A DNA stretch of 64,000 bases, taken from positions 1 to 64,000 of the forward strand of contig WTGF01000029.1 in NCBI GenBank assembly GCA_011525385.1, written 5' to 3'. Position 1 is the first letter of the stretch; each line of letters starts with the position of its first letter. Origin of the DNA: Chloroflexota bacterium (GTDB lineage: Bacteria > Chloroflexota > Anaerolineae > Aggregatilineales > Phototrophicaceae). The translations under genes and the position numbers were made by a program. This document shows positions 18,212 to 26,349 of this stretch, in pieces. Under the pieces are notes generated by a model that saw only the letters and a list, made by a program, of their open reading frames with translations, did no database searches and was not told the DNA's origin.

Positions 18212-20089
18212 CTATGTCCTCTCGTTTCCTTTGATATAAGCAACGACTTCCGCCGCGCGATCGTAGTCGCTGTGGGAAGGAATGATGTAAGCGCCTTGCA
18301 CCATGTCAGCCATTTGATCCATCAACTCCTGAGCGATCTCTACACCCACCCTCGGCGCGTCTTCTCCAGCCTGCGAAACACGCCTCATGATATCGTCGGG
18401 GATATTGATACCGGGAACTTCGTTATGCAAAAAACGAGCCTGACGCGGGCTGTGCAAGGGCATGATCGCCATCAGCACCGGCAGTTCGAAGGGGCGGCCC
18501 TCCAGCTCCAAAAATCGTTCATGGAAGCGCTGAATCCGCCCCGGCTCAAAGATAGCTTGTCCCAGCGCGAAATCGGCGCCGGCTTCCAGCTTTTTCTTGA
18601 GGATTCTTATCTCGCGGTCGATATCGTCCGCGCCCATATTCAGCGCGCAGCCAACGGTGAAATTACTGGGTTTGCCGATGCTGTGCCCAGCCATATCCAC
18701 ACCTTGATTCATGCCCCCTTTGATGACATCAATCAAACGGGAGGGCGCCACATCATAGACATCGCTGGCATCGGGAAAATCGCCGATCCGGGTGGGGTCT
18801 CCCATGACAACGAATAAATTGCGTAAACCCAGGGCGTGCGACGCCAGCAAATCGCCTTGCACGCGCAGCATATTGCGCCCACGCGTGGGGAAGTGCAAGA
18901 CGGTTTCGATACCGATTTGCGTTTGCAGCAGATGCGCCACCGCCCAGGCGCTCATTTTCATACGGGCGGCAGGCGTATCGGCCACGTTAATCAAGTCAGC
19001 GCCTGCCGAGCGCAATCGCCGCGCCGCCCGCAACAAGTTCTCGGTATGATAGCTGCGGGGCGGCGCCATCTCGACGGTTACTGTAAACAGGCCATCGCTC
19101 AAGCGATCGGACAATTCAGTCGGATGGTCGGGATCCATCACCTCGTGATGGACATAGACATCGCTCACGTGCAAGTCCACGACATGACCGGAAGGATCAT
19201 CAAGCGCGGCGCGCATGGCCGCAATGTGTTCGGGCCGCGTACCACAGCAACCGCCGATGATTGAAGCGCCGAATTCGACCAGCGCCGCAGCGCAATCGCC
19301 GAAGTACTCCGCGCTGGCCGGATAGAGGATTCTGCCGCCTGTCACCTCGGGGAAACCGGCATTTGGCATGGCGGAGAAGCGGGCTTCGGGTATGGCGTAA
19401 GACATCTGCTGCAGCACCTCGGCGATGCCAGCTGGCCCGCTGCCGCAGTTGACGCCAATGACGTCGACGCCCGCCTTGTATAAATCATTTGCCACCCGCG
19501 CCGGCGGGAAACCGGCGTAACTGAGGTTCTCGTGATAAAAGGTGCTCTGCGCGATCACGGGCAGGTTCGGATCTATGCCCTGCAATACCTTGACCGCCAA
19601 TATCAACTCGCGATGTTCGTTGAAGGTCTCAAAGACGATGACGTCGACGCCGGCTGTGACCAATGCAGTCAGTTGTTCGGTATAGGCTTCAATCGCTTCT
19701 TCCTGCGACAGTCGACCATAGGGAGAAACGCCGACGCCCAAAGGACCGACCGAACCGCCGATATAGAGATCGCCCCTTCCACTTTCCGCAATCGCCAAAC
19801 GCGCCAACTCGACCCCTCGCTGGTTGTAGCGTTCGACAAAGGGCGCGCGACCGGCATTGCCCAGTTTGAAAACGTTGGCGCCGAAAGTATTGGTTTCGAT
19901 GAGATTGGCGCCGGCTTCGATATAAGCTTTGTGGACGGAAAGCACCACTTCGGGAGCGTCGACATTCATGGCATCGAAGCAAGCATCGGCGCGGGCTTCA
20001 GATTCTTGATGCAACACCGTGCCCATCGCGCCATCCGCCAGGAGCGGCTGGGGCATTTGCAGGCGATCACGGAACGGTAGTTTGCTCAT
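18212..20089 (-). CDS. Fused homocysteine S-methyltransferase / methylenetetrahydrofolate reductase
   Basis: A 625-residue bifunctional enzyme of the YitJ type. The N-terminal half (about 1-300) is a homocysteine methyltransferase with LLADGAMGTVL at the start and zinc-ligand cysteines in GVNCGSGP and GGCCGTRPEHI. The C-terminal half (about 330-620) is a flavin MTHFR barrel beginning VTVEMAPPRSYHTENLL. The fusion couples reduction of methylene-THF to methyl transfer onto homocysteine, so it sits in methionine synthesis, the same amino acid sensed by the proposed metG attenuator. No SAM riboswitch was recognised upstream. Start ATG 20089. Confidence 0.9.
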   Translation of the reverse strand: MSKLPFRDRLQMPQPLLADGAMGTVLHQESEARADACFDAMNVDAPEVVLSVHKAYIEAGANLIETNTFGANVFKLGNAGRAPFVERYNQRGVELARLAIAESGRGDLYIGGSVGPLGVGVSPYGRLSQEEAIEAYTEQLTALVTAGVDVIVFETFNEHRELILAVKVLQGIDPNLPVIAQSTFYHENLSYAGFPPARVANDLYKAGVDVIGVNCGSGPAGIAEVLQQMSYAIPEARFSAMPNAGFPEVTGGRILYPASAEYFGDCAAALVEFGASIIGGCCGTRPEHIAAMRAALDDPSGHVVDLHVSDVYVHHEVMDPDHPTELSDRLSDGLFTVTVEMAPPRSYHTENLLRAARRLRSAGADLINVADTPAARMKMSAWAVAHLLQTQIGIETVLHFPTRGRNMLRVQGDLLASHALGLRNLFVVMGDPTRIGDFPDASDVYDVAPSRLIDVIKGGMNQGVDMAGHSIGKPSNFTVGCALNMGADDIDREIRILKKKLEAGADFALGQAIFEPGRIQRFHERFLELEGRPFELPVLMAIMPLHSPRQARFLHNEVPGINIPDDIMRRVSQAGEDAPRVGVEIAQELMDQMADMVQGAYIIPSHSDYDRAAEVVAYIKGNERT

Positions 20090-20224
20090 GGTTTGTCTCT
20101 AGGCATGGTATCCATTGCAGATAGTGTAGCGCAAAAGCGAGAGCCGTTCTATTTACAGCGGACTTTACGACAAGGCAATCGCACCAGAACCAATAAGTGT
20201 CGAATGTCACACAATAATGGAAAA

Positions 20225-20342
20225 TGTAGGGACGACTGACGGTCTGTGTCGGCGGTCAGTGTCTACGCGACCTACGCAACCCGGCGAGCCGCCCGCGAAA
20301 ATGACCTGTGATTTGCGGGCGTTTCAGCGAAACGACCCTACA
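20225..20342. repeat. MITE-like element with 11-base terminal inverted repeats
   Basis: TGTAGGGACGA at 20225-20235 and ACGACCCTACA at 20332-20342 are inverted repeats with one mismatch bounding 118 bases. Inside is a second inverted repeat (GCCCGCGAAA at 20291-20300, ATTTGCGGGC at 20311-20320). Similar ends (GTCGCCCCTACA at about 59-70, GGTCGCCCTACAGG at about 38707-38720) occur elsewhere in the window. There is no coding capacity. The rest of 20090-20496 holds no gene that I can support. Confidence 0.55.
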
Positions 20343-20496
20343 ATGTCTTCTTTATTTCGGTGTACCGGTGGTAAGAAGAGGGATACCCGTCCCAAGGCGC
20401 TATGATCATCACCCTGTACGATGAAGCCGACGGGATTGACAGGCGTCAAATCGCTGTTCTACCATTGCTGGTGGGGGGAGTTAGGGTAAATCGCAT

Positions 20497-21240
20497 ATGA
20501 CGCGGCGATCAAAGCAATTGCTCAAAAGAGGGTTTCGAGTCATCCGCGATCAGTTGCTGCGTTTGCTGAGGCTGTGCCGGCGACAGCTTGGCCGGGGTCC
20601 CCTACTGATTAAGCGAAATCAAGTCTTCTACATCCCGCTTTGGCTGCTTGTCGCGCTAGCGCTGGTACTGGCGACGATGCCGGTCTGGGACGATGCCGCT
20701 CATCTTGCCAAACGTGGCATAGTCATTATGCGGCGGAGCAACCAGGGCCAGTTGGCGGCATTTTTCGCGCCCGCTGTACAGCATTGGTCGGGCAAAATCA
20801 ACGAATGGGCATATCAATACAGCGTGGACCGCGACCTGCTGGCAACGGTTATGCAAATCGAATCTTGCGGACATCCCACTGTCGTCAGCGTTGCCGGCGC
20901 GCGCGGTTTGTTCCAGGTCATGCCCTTTCATTTTTCCACCGACGAGGACATGCTGGATCCCGATACCAATGCTCGGCGCGGCGCGACTTACTTGAATTAT
21001 TGTTTTGGCGCCTCGGACAGCGTGATTGGACTGGCATTAGCCTGTTACAATGGCGGACCCGGTACTATCAGCCAGCCGCGTGAACGTTGGCCGCGGGAGA
21101 CGCAAAACTATTATCGCTGGGGTGTTGGCATTTATAGTGACGCCGCCGCCGGAAGCGCCCGAAGCGAGACTCTCGATTTGTGGCTTGAAGCGGGAGGAAG
21201 TCGTCTGTGCCAGAGCGCGCGCAGGGAGCTAGCCAAGTAG
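20497..21240 (+). CDS. Membrane-anchored lytic transglycosylase (SLT family)
   Basis: A 247-residue protein that probably cleaves peptidoglycan glycan strands. A basic N-terminus of about 45 residues and one helix (PLWLLVALALVLATMPVW) anchor it, with the domain outside. The SLT catalytic Glu is in QIESCGHPTVVSVAGARGLF, followed by QVMPFHF and the LACYNGGPG motif typical of family 1 transglycosylases. After GPG the fold ends with ETQNYYRWGVGIY. It is short for the family but has all hallmarks. The ribosome site is weak (AGGG 11 bases from ATG). It converges with lexA after 24 bases. Confidence 0.85.
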   Translation: MTRRSKQLLKRGFRVIRDQLLRLLRLCRRQLGRGPLLIKRNQVFYIPLWLLVALALVLATMPVWDDAAHLAKRGIVIMRRSNQGQLAAFFAPAVQHWSGKINEWAYQYSVDRDLLATVMQIESCGHPTVVSVAGARGLFQVMPFHFSTDEDMLDPDTNARRGATYLNYCFGASDSVIGLALACYNGGPGTISQPRERWPRETQNYYRWGVGIYSDAAAGSARSETLDLWLEAGGSRLCQSARRELAK

Positions 21241-21264
21241 TCTTTGTTTTGCGGCGAATAGCGG

Positions 21265-21945
21265 CTAGCTGTAGCTGCGCATGACAGACAATACTTTTCC
21301 CTTGATTTGGCAATTGGCCGGGTGAACAAAAATCGGATCATAAGCTGCGTTCGCCGGTTGCAGCCGTATGGAATCAGCTTCGCGATAAAAATGCTTGAGC
21401 GTCGTTTCGCTGTCCTCGGGCAGCCAGGCCGCAACCATTTCGCCGTTATCGGCGGTGCTCTGCTGACGCAGGATAACGATATCGCCATCCTGGATCATCG
21501 AGTCAATCATTGAGTCGCCGCGAACGGTCAAGGCGAATACTTCGTTCTCGTCGAACCCCCCCAGGTATTCCTGCGGGACAGCGACGTAGTCATCCTCGTC
21601 AATATGATGCGCGATATCTTCCGGCAGAGAAATCGGCTCGCCCGCGGCAATCCGCCCGACCAGCGCGACGCGTGGGGAGTTACTGTTTGTCGCAAGTCTG
21701 GGCAGAGGCGTGACGCCGGGAATATCACGTATGATGCGCAGCCCGCGCGACACTTTGCCCGATCGCTGCAGATACCCCGCGTCAACCAGTTTGTTGAGGT
21801 TGTAATTGACCACCGAAGTCGAGGCGATATCACATCTCTCTCCGATTTCACGGATCGTCGGCGGGAAGCCGCGTTTCCCCGTGTATTCGGACATGAACCG
21901 AAGCATGTTTTGCTGTCGTCGTGACAGCTTCTTGAATTCCTTCAT
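21265..21945 (-). CDS. lexA: SOS repressor LexA
   Basis: A 226-residue repressor. The N-terminal winged HTH (about 1-70) includes GFPPTIREIGERCDIASTS, the usual LexA recognition region. The cleavage site is the Ala-Gly in GRIAAGEPI at about 100. The catalytic Ser is in VRGDSMIDSMI and the Lys in TTLKHFYRE. It should repress DNA-damage genes and undergo RecA-stimulated self-cleavage. The ATG has GGGGGA upstream. Its own promoter carries a consensus SOS box. The neighbouring dprA and HTH genes are on the same strand but further upstream. Confidence 0.95.
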   Translation of the reverse strand: MKEFKKLSRRQQNMLRFMSEYTGKRGFPPTIREIGERCDIASTSVVNYNLNKLVDAGYLQRSGKVSRGLRIIRDIPGVTPLPRLATNSNSPRVALVGRIAAGEPISLPEDIAHHIDEDDYVAVPQEYLGGFDENEVFALTVRGDSMIDSMIQDGDIVILRQQSTADNGEMVAAWLPEDSETTLKHFYREADSIRLQPANAAYDPIFVHPANCQIKGKVLSVMRSYS

Positions 21946-22027
21946 GGGTCATCCCCCGCATCTCACCTGCCTAACTGATCGCTAACCTGAATTGCTCTTA
22001 CAGCATTGGTTTTTCCAACTGTCCTAT

Positions 22028-22057
22028 AGTATACACGAACATATGTTTGTATGTCAA
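22028..22057 (-). promoter_or_regulatory. lexA promoter with SOS box
   Basis: TTGACA (22052-22057), an 18-base spacer and TATACT (22028-22033) on the minus strand. The spacer contains CGAACATATGTTTG (22036-22049), which fits the Gram-positive LexA consensus CGAACRNRYGTTYG at every position. A repressor bound there would block polymerase, so lexA is autoregulated. Confidence 0.85.
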
Positions 22058-22184
22058 ATGTTCTATTCGCGAATCTCTGGAATCCGAATGATATCAGGAA
22101 GGCAAGCGCAAATTCCATGCGGCATCAGAGCCGAAAAGTGAATTGGGCGGTCTGCTCAGGTTCATTGACCGGGGGTTTGCCGAA

Positions 22185-23060
22185 TCAACTGAGCAAGTAC
22201 CTGAGGGCTTGATCCAGGTCGCTGGGCAGAACAGCAGCGCCGTCGCGCATCAATTGCCGGTTGCCGCTTGCGGGCAAACGAAAGGTGAATACCCTGCGGC
22301 CTTGGCCGCGGGCAAAACGCGCGCTGTGCATGGCGCCGCCGTCAGCGTCGGACTCAACGACGATCAGAGCCTCGCCAAGCGCGCTGATGATGCGATTGCG
22401 CGATACCAAGCGCTGCGCGTTGGGCGCCAGGCGCGGATGCACCTCGCTGACCAAGGCGCCCAACTTGAGAATCCGACCCGCGATCAACCTGTTCTGCGGC
22501 GGATAGACGTTGAGGACGCCGCTGCCGAGAACGGCGATACTTGTTCCGCCGACTTCCAGTGCGCTGGCGTGCGCCGCGGCATCAATGCCCAGCGCCAAGC
22601 CGCTAACAATCGTGACGCCAGCCCGCGCCAGCTTCATCGACAGTTGAAGCGTCAGGATCTTCGCCACTTGCGACGGGTAGCGCGTGCCAACGATTGACAA
22701 GCATTTTCCCCAGGCTTCCGGCTGAAGACAACCGCGGAGGAATACCGTCGGCGGGTGATCATCCGCATCCTTGAGACGTGCGGGATACAGCGCGTCAGCC
22801 GCGGTCAGCGTTTGGACGCCTTCCCCCTCCCATTGCGCCTGCTCATCCGCGAGCCTGACGAGGTCTGCCTTTCTTATTTCGCGGGCGATCTTGGCGCCGA
22901 TACCCGGCACCTTTCGCAACTCAGTCGCCTCCGCGCTGAAGACAGCGGTCAGGTCACAATCAAAATGCGCGAGCAGATTGCGCAGGGTCTTGACGCCAAT
23001 GTTTGGCAAGAGGCTGAGCGCTAGCCACTGTGTCCTTGGCGAAACATCAGTCCGCTTCAT
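22185..23060 (-). CDS. dprA: DNA-processing protein DprA
   Basis: About 291 residues. A helix-hairpin-helix-like N-terminus (LRKVPGIGAKIAREI) precedes the Rossmann DprA core: LSIVGTRYPSQVAK, ITLVSGLALG-type segment VSGLALGIDAAAHASAL, VLGSGVLNVYPPQN and SRNRIISALGEALIVVES. The protein loads RecA onto incoming single-stranded DNA in transformation. ATG 23060 overlaps the end of the upstream HTH gene by 14 bases, which points to translational coupling and fits the domain start better than the frame's first ATG at 23090. No C-terminal winged-helix domain is seen. Confidence 0.9.
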   Translation of the reverse strand: MKRTDVSPRTQWLALSLLPNIGVKTLRNLLAHFDCDLTAVFSAEATELRKVPGIGAKIAREIRKADLVRLADEQAQWEGEGVQTLTAADALYPARLKDADDHPPTVFLRGCLQPEAWGKCLSIVGTRYPSQVAKILTLQLSMKLARAGVTIVSGLALGIDAAAHASALEVGGTSIAVLGSGVLNVYPPQNRLIAGRILKLGALVSEVHPRLAPNAQRLVSRNRIISALGEALIVVESDADGGAMHSARFARGQGRRVFTFRLPASGNRQLMRDGAAVLPSDLDQALRYLLS

Positions 23061-23670
23061 AGTATTCAACGATGGAGAGCAGCATGGCATGCATGAAGGT
23101 ATTGACCTGGCGCAAATGCATCGACCATTCCGAGGAATTACTCGGTTGCGAAACCTCCGACCAGGTCAAGATCGAGTTTAGGACAAAATCTCCAAAATAA
23201 AAGAACCCACGAAGGGCTTGCGGCAAACTTAGCCCATCTTCGATCAGTTGCGTAGCGTAGTCTTTCCCCAGTTTGATAGCCACCGACAGGCCGCTGTCTG
23301 GCGCCCCCGCCGCTACATAGTCACGTATAGATTCCAAGACATGCCTGCCCTGCTCTCGCAAGTGCTGCTTGCTATCATCGCTCATGGCGATATACCAGGG
23401 CGCCTGCTCCAACTGGGCGCTGCCCACTTGCATACGCGTTTGTCCCAGGGCGTTTTGAATGATCACCTGCAGTTCCACAGGCTGAATATCGCCCTGCGAT
23501 TGGGCATGGTGATGCAGATCGTTCACGTTGAAGCGCCGGTGTTTACCGGCCGTGCGCCGAAAGGGCAACTTGCCGCTCTCCGCCCAGTTGCGGACCGTCG
23601 CGGGATGCACACCGAGAATCTCGGCAGCGCGTCGCAGGCTGACCCATTCGCTAGAGTCATTTCTGTTCAT
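23047..23670 (-). CDS. Excisionase/MerR-type HTH protein with helical C-terminal domain
   Basis: About 207 residues. Residues 8-55 form a MerR/excisionase-like DNA-binding domain (SLRRAAEILGVHPATVRNWA, then GKLPFRRTAGKHRRF). The remaining 140 residues are helical, with a segment (GLSLPQALRGFFYFGDFVLN) reminiscent of RsbR/RsbU N-terminal-type stress domains, a weak likeness. ATG 23670 was chosen because the HTH starts just after it; the frame runs to 23736 through the promoter. It is coupled to dprA by a 14-base overlap. A regulatory role is likely; its targets are unknown. Confidence 0.75.
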   Translation of the reverse strand: MNRNDSSEWVSLRRAAEILGVHPATVRNWAESGKLPFRRTAGKHRRFNVNDLHHHAQSQGDIQPVELQVIIQNALGQTRMQVGSAQLEQAPWYIAMSDDSKQHLREQGRHVLESIRDYVAAGAPDSGLSVAIKLGKDYATQLIEDGLSLPQALRGFFYFGDFVLNSILTWSEVSQPSNSSEWSMHLRQVNTFMHAMLLSIVEYYEAD

Positions 23671-23708
23671 AATTAGCAAATAATTCAATAGATGCTTAAA
23701 GTTCGCTA

Positions 23709-23736
23709 AGTATACACCAGACACTAATATAGTCAA
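23709..23736 (-). promoter_or_regulatory. Promoter of the HTH-dprA operon
   Basis: TTGACT (23731-23736), a 16-base spacer and TATACT (23709-23714) on the minus strand, about 38 bases before the ATG at 23670. Confidence 0.6.
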
Positions 23737-23761
23737 TCACGCGCGCTCCCAGGCGACGGCG

Positions 23762-24844
23762 CTACAATCGCCAATCTGGCGGCTTGCGTCGCCAGCGCCA
23801 GAGCCGGCCACCCGGGTATCCGTGCATTTTGGCGATATCGCCAACAACGCGCAAAACGGGAATCATGATTATGCAGTATAGCCAAGCGACAATAGAGTTG
23901 CCCCGCCAGCGACGCAAGATCACAGGCAAGCGGCGGAAGGGCTGATACAGATAATACCCCGCGCCCGGCAAATACAATCCCCACCAGTACGATTCTATCA
24001 GGACGCCGAGCAAGAATATCGAGGGCGCCAGCAGCCAATAAGCGGCGTAGCGGATGATATGGCGCTTGAACCAGAGATCAGCTTTGCCATCGCCGCGCGC
24101 ATATAAAAAGTACTGCCGGTAGAAACTGCCGACCGATGAGCGAGGGCGAAAATAAACGAGGGCCGCTGGCTCGAAGGCAAATCGACCGTACATCGACCTA
24201 ATACGCAAATCAAAAACGAGATCTTCGCAATAGTCCAGCCACTCGGGATATCCTCCGCTTTCTCTTGCCGCCGATCTACGGAAGGCGACGCTGCGGCTGC
24301 TGGGCAGAAAGGTCTCCGCCTTAATCTCGTCCCGCAAGGGCAAGGTTGTGGCGCCTAATGCTACTTCAAAAGCTGTCTGGGGATCGGCCAGGAAAAAACC
24401 CGCGACGCCATTTAAGTCGGGATTGAGCAGCAGTGGCTCTGTAATCGCCTCCAGCCAGGTGGCGCTCAATTGAACGCCGGCATCGGTGACTGCGATGATA
24501 TCACCGGCCGCCGCTTCAATAGCGCGATTGCGGCCTTGACTGATATTGCACCCGGGCTCGACCAGCACCCGCACCGGCAAGCGATCGCGATAACCTGCGA
24601 TGATCTCACAGGTATTGTCGGCGCTACCGCCGTCAACGATCACGATCTCGTCCGGCTGGCGCGTTTGCGCTCCTATGGAATTGAGGAGGATATGGATGCT
24701 GTCGCCCTCATTGAGGACGGTCGCGATCAGACTAATCATTTGATTGCTGCCGTCTGTCATTGTGAGGGTTATGCTAGCGGCAAAGCCAGCGGCGCTAAAG
24801 GGCTGATTCCAGGGCGCCAAAGGCATGTGGAAGCGAGACCCCAT
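23762..24844 (-). CDS. Family 2 glycosyltransferase with C-terminal membrane segments
   Basis: A GT-A fold transferase. The nucleotide-sugar core starts MISLIATVLNEGDSIHILL, has DEIVIVDGGSADNT, and the DxD-like pair in IIAVTDAGVQL. The acceptor-side motif is YPEWLDYCEDLVFDLRI (ED, as in the family's catalytic base). Two or three helices follow at about 270-330. ATG 24844 overlaps the TGA of the upstream permease (TGATG), which favours coupling, but the first 28-35 residues look unlike protein; ATG 24760 or 24739 would start the fold directly. The product is unknown. Its place at the end of a metal-importer operon is unusual. Confidence 0.8.
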   Translation of the reverse strand: MGSRFHMPLAPWNQPFSAAGFAASITLTMTDGSNQMISLIATVLNEGDSIHILLNSIGAQTRQPDEIVIVDGGSADNTCEIIAGYRDRLPVRVLVEPGCNISQGRNRAIEAAAGDIIAVTDAGVQLSATWLEAITEPLLLNPDLNGVAGFFLADPQTAFEVALGATTLPLRDEIKAETFLPSSRSVAFRRSAARESGGYPEWLDYCEDLVFDLRIRSMYGRFAFEPAALVYFRPRSSVGSFYRQYFLYARGDGKADLWFKRHIIRYAAYWLLAPSIFLLGVLIESYWWGLYLPGAGYYLYQPFRRLPVILRRWRGNSIVAWLYCIIMIPVLRVVGDIAKMHGYPGGRLWRWRRKPPDWRL

Positions 24845-26349
24845 CAGTCAATATCGGGCATGTTGTGCGCCTCAAGCATAGCGCTGCGAAATGCGTGTAC
24901 TTGGGTCTCGCCACGCTCTGTCAACTCGGCGAATCCGTCGACAACAGCTACAAAACCAAGCGCTCGTAACCGAGCCAGCACCCGCCTCATCTTCCGCGCC
25001 GTCCAGCGAAAATGAATATGGAGAGTCCCCACGCGCAATTCCGTTGAATGGCGATCCGTGAATTGGTGATTATGGATATGCGCCAGCACAACCTGATCGT
25101 CGAAGCGGCGGCTCTGATTGGCCCGCCGGATCAATGTCGAGATCAGACCGTAACGCGGAGACAGCACCCAGGCCAGGGTGAATATGCTGAAGATCATCAG
25201 CACCATCGAGGCGCTGATCGATGAATCCCACTTCTCGAGCAAGTCAAGCCCAGATATGCTGTTGACGCCGGCGATGATGTCGCCAACCTCAATGATGCCG
25301 AAGAACTTACCCCGAGCCAGATCATAGCCAAAAAACGCGCCCCCCGCGCCGATGAGTGGACCGATCAAGAGCATGATCGCCAAACGATCGCTTAACAGAT
25401 AGGCGGCCGCGGGCGGAATAATGAAGAAGGCGATCACAAGAATCGAGCCCACCGCGTCAAAGGCGCCAACCGCCACCAGGCTCACCAAGATCATCAGCGC
25501 GTAGTTCATCACTCCCGGCCGGAATCCAAGCGCCTTCGCCAGCGCAGCGTCGAAGGTCGTCAGCTTGAGCTCCTTGTAGAAAACAAGCACAAAGAGCAAA
25601 GATAGCGCAGTCATGATTAAAGTGACCGTTATCGACTTGGGGAAGAAGACCAGCACAGGCTCCTCTTGCAGGTATCCAGCTTGCCACGCTTGAGCGGGCG
25701 AATAGCTTCCGCAATTGCTGCAGATCTCGACAAACTCGGCGCCTTCGTCGCGCGGACTAATGCCCAATTCGCGGCAGTTGTGGCATTGGCGGGCCATTTT
25801 GGCTTGAGGATGATCAGGGTTGATCGTGACCGTGACGCAATTGTCGAAGCAGTGACTGTTGGTGTTGGCCCAAGCCAAGCCGATTTCACCGACAAGAACA
25901 GCATCCTCATCGAGATGCACATCTTCGGCAAAGCGTGAAACCAGGATGACGGCTATGGCGAAAAGCAAGGGGAATGCCAATCCCAGCGCGGCATCCTGTC
26001 GCAGCAATCCGGAACGATATAACAACTCCGTCAGCACAACAGTACCTACCCCAGCCAGGGAAGCGCCCAGGATGAGCCAGGGTGATGAGGTATCCCCGGC
26101 CACGCCGAAAACATCAGTCATGAGCAAGAACGCGACCACGATGCCCAAGAGCACGGTGTGGCTGATGGCGTCGCTCGTCAGAGCCATGCCGCGCAGCAGC
26201 AAAAAAGTGCCGAGCAGGGCGCCGCTCACAGCGATCAGACAGCCAATGATCGTCGCCGTGTTCTGCGGCGAGCGCAGGAAGGCGTTGATTTCCTCACGAG
26301 CGACGAAATTAAGCAGCAGTTCGATCAGCCAGCGTTCCAATGCTATCAT
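24844..26349 (-). CDS. Metal ABC permease with Cys-rich insertion and C-terminal winged-helix tail
   Basis: A 501-residue ABC-3 permease (ZnuB/MntB family), with membrane core at about 30-165 and 235-375 (GTFLLLRGMALTSDAISHTV, AVGAFDAVGSILVIAFFIIPP). Between helices, at about 165-225, lies an unusual soluble insertion with paired cysteines: CFDNC, then CHNC and CSNC, a zinc-ribbon-like layout. The last 110 residues form a winged-helix-like domain (RKMRRVLARLRALGFVAV, then ELTERGETQVHAFR), as in DtxR/MntR regulators. Its ATG overlaps the stop of the first permease. Mn or Zn import is inferred from the family; Fe is possible. Confidence 0.85.
   Translation of the reverse strand: MIALERWLIELLLNFVAREEINAFLRSPQNTATIIGCLIAVSGALLGTFLLLRGMALTSDAISHTVLLGIVVAFLLMTDVFGVAGDTSSPWLILGASLAGVGTVVLTELLYRSGLLRQDAALGLAFPLLFAIAVILVSRFAEDVHLDEDAVLVGEIGLAWANTNSHCFDNCVTVTINPDHPQAKMARQCHNCRELGISPRDEGAEFVEICSNCGSYSPAQAWQAGYLQEEPVLVFFPKSITVTLIMTALSLLFVLVFYKELKLTTFDAALAKALGFRPGVMNYALMILVSLVAVGAFDAVGSILVIAFFIIPPAAAYLLSDRLAIMLLIGPLIGAGGAFFGYDLARGKFFGIIEVGDIIAGVNSISGLDLLEKWDSSISASMVLMIFSIFTLAWVLSPRYGLISTLIRRANQSRRFDDQVVLAHIHNHQFTDRHSTELRVGTLHIHFRWTARKMRRVLARLRALGFVAVVDGFAELTERGETQVHAFRSAMLEAHNMPDID

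Noticed and set aside
20090..20130. SAM or B12 riboswitch before the methyltransferase/MTHFR fusion
   Set aside because: The leader is short and lacks recognisable conserved riboswitch cores.
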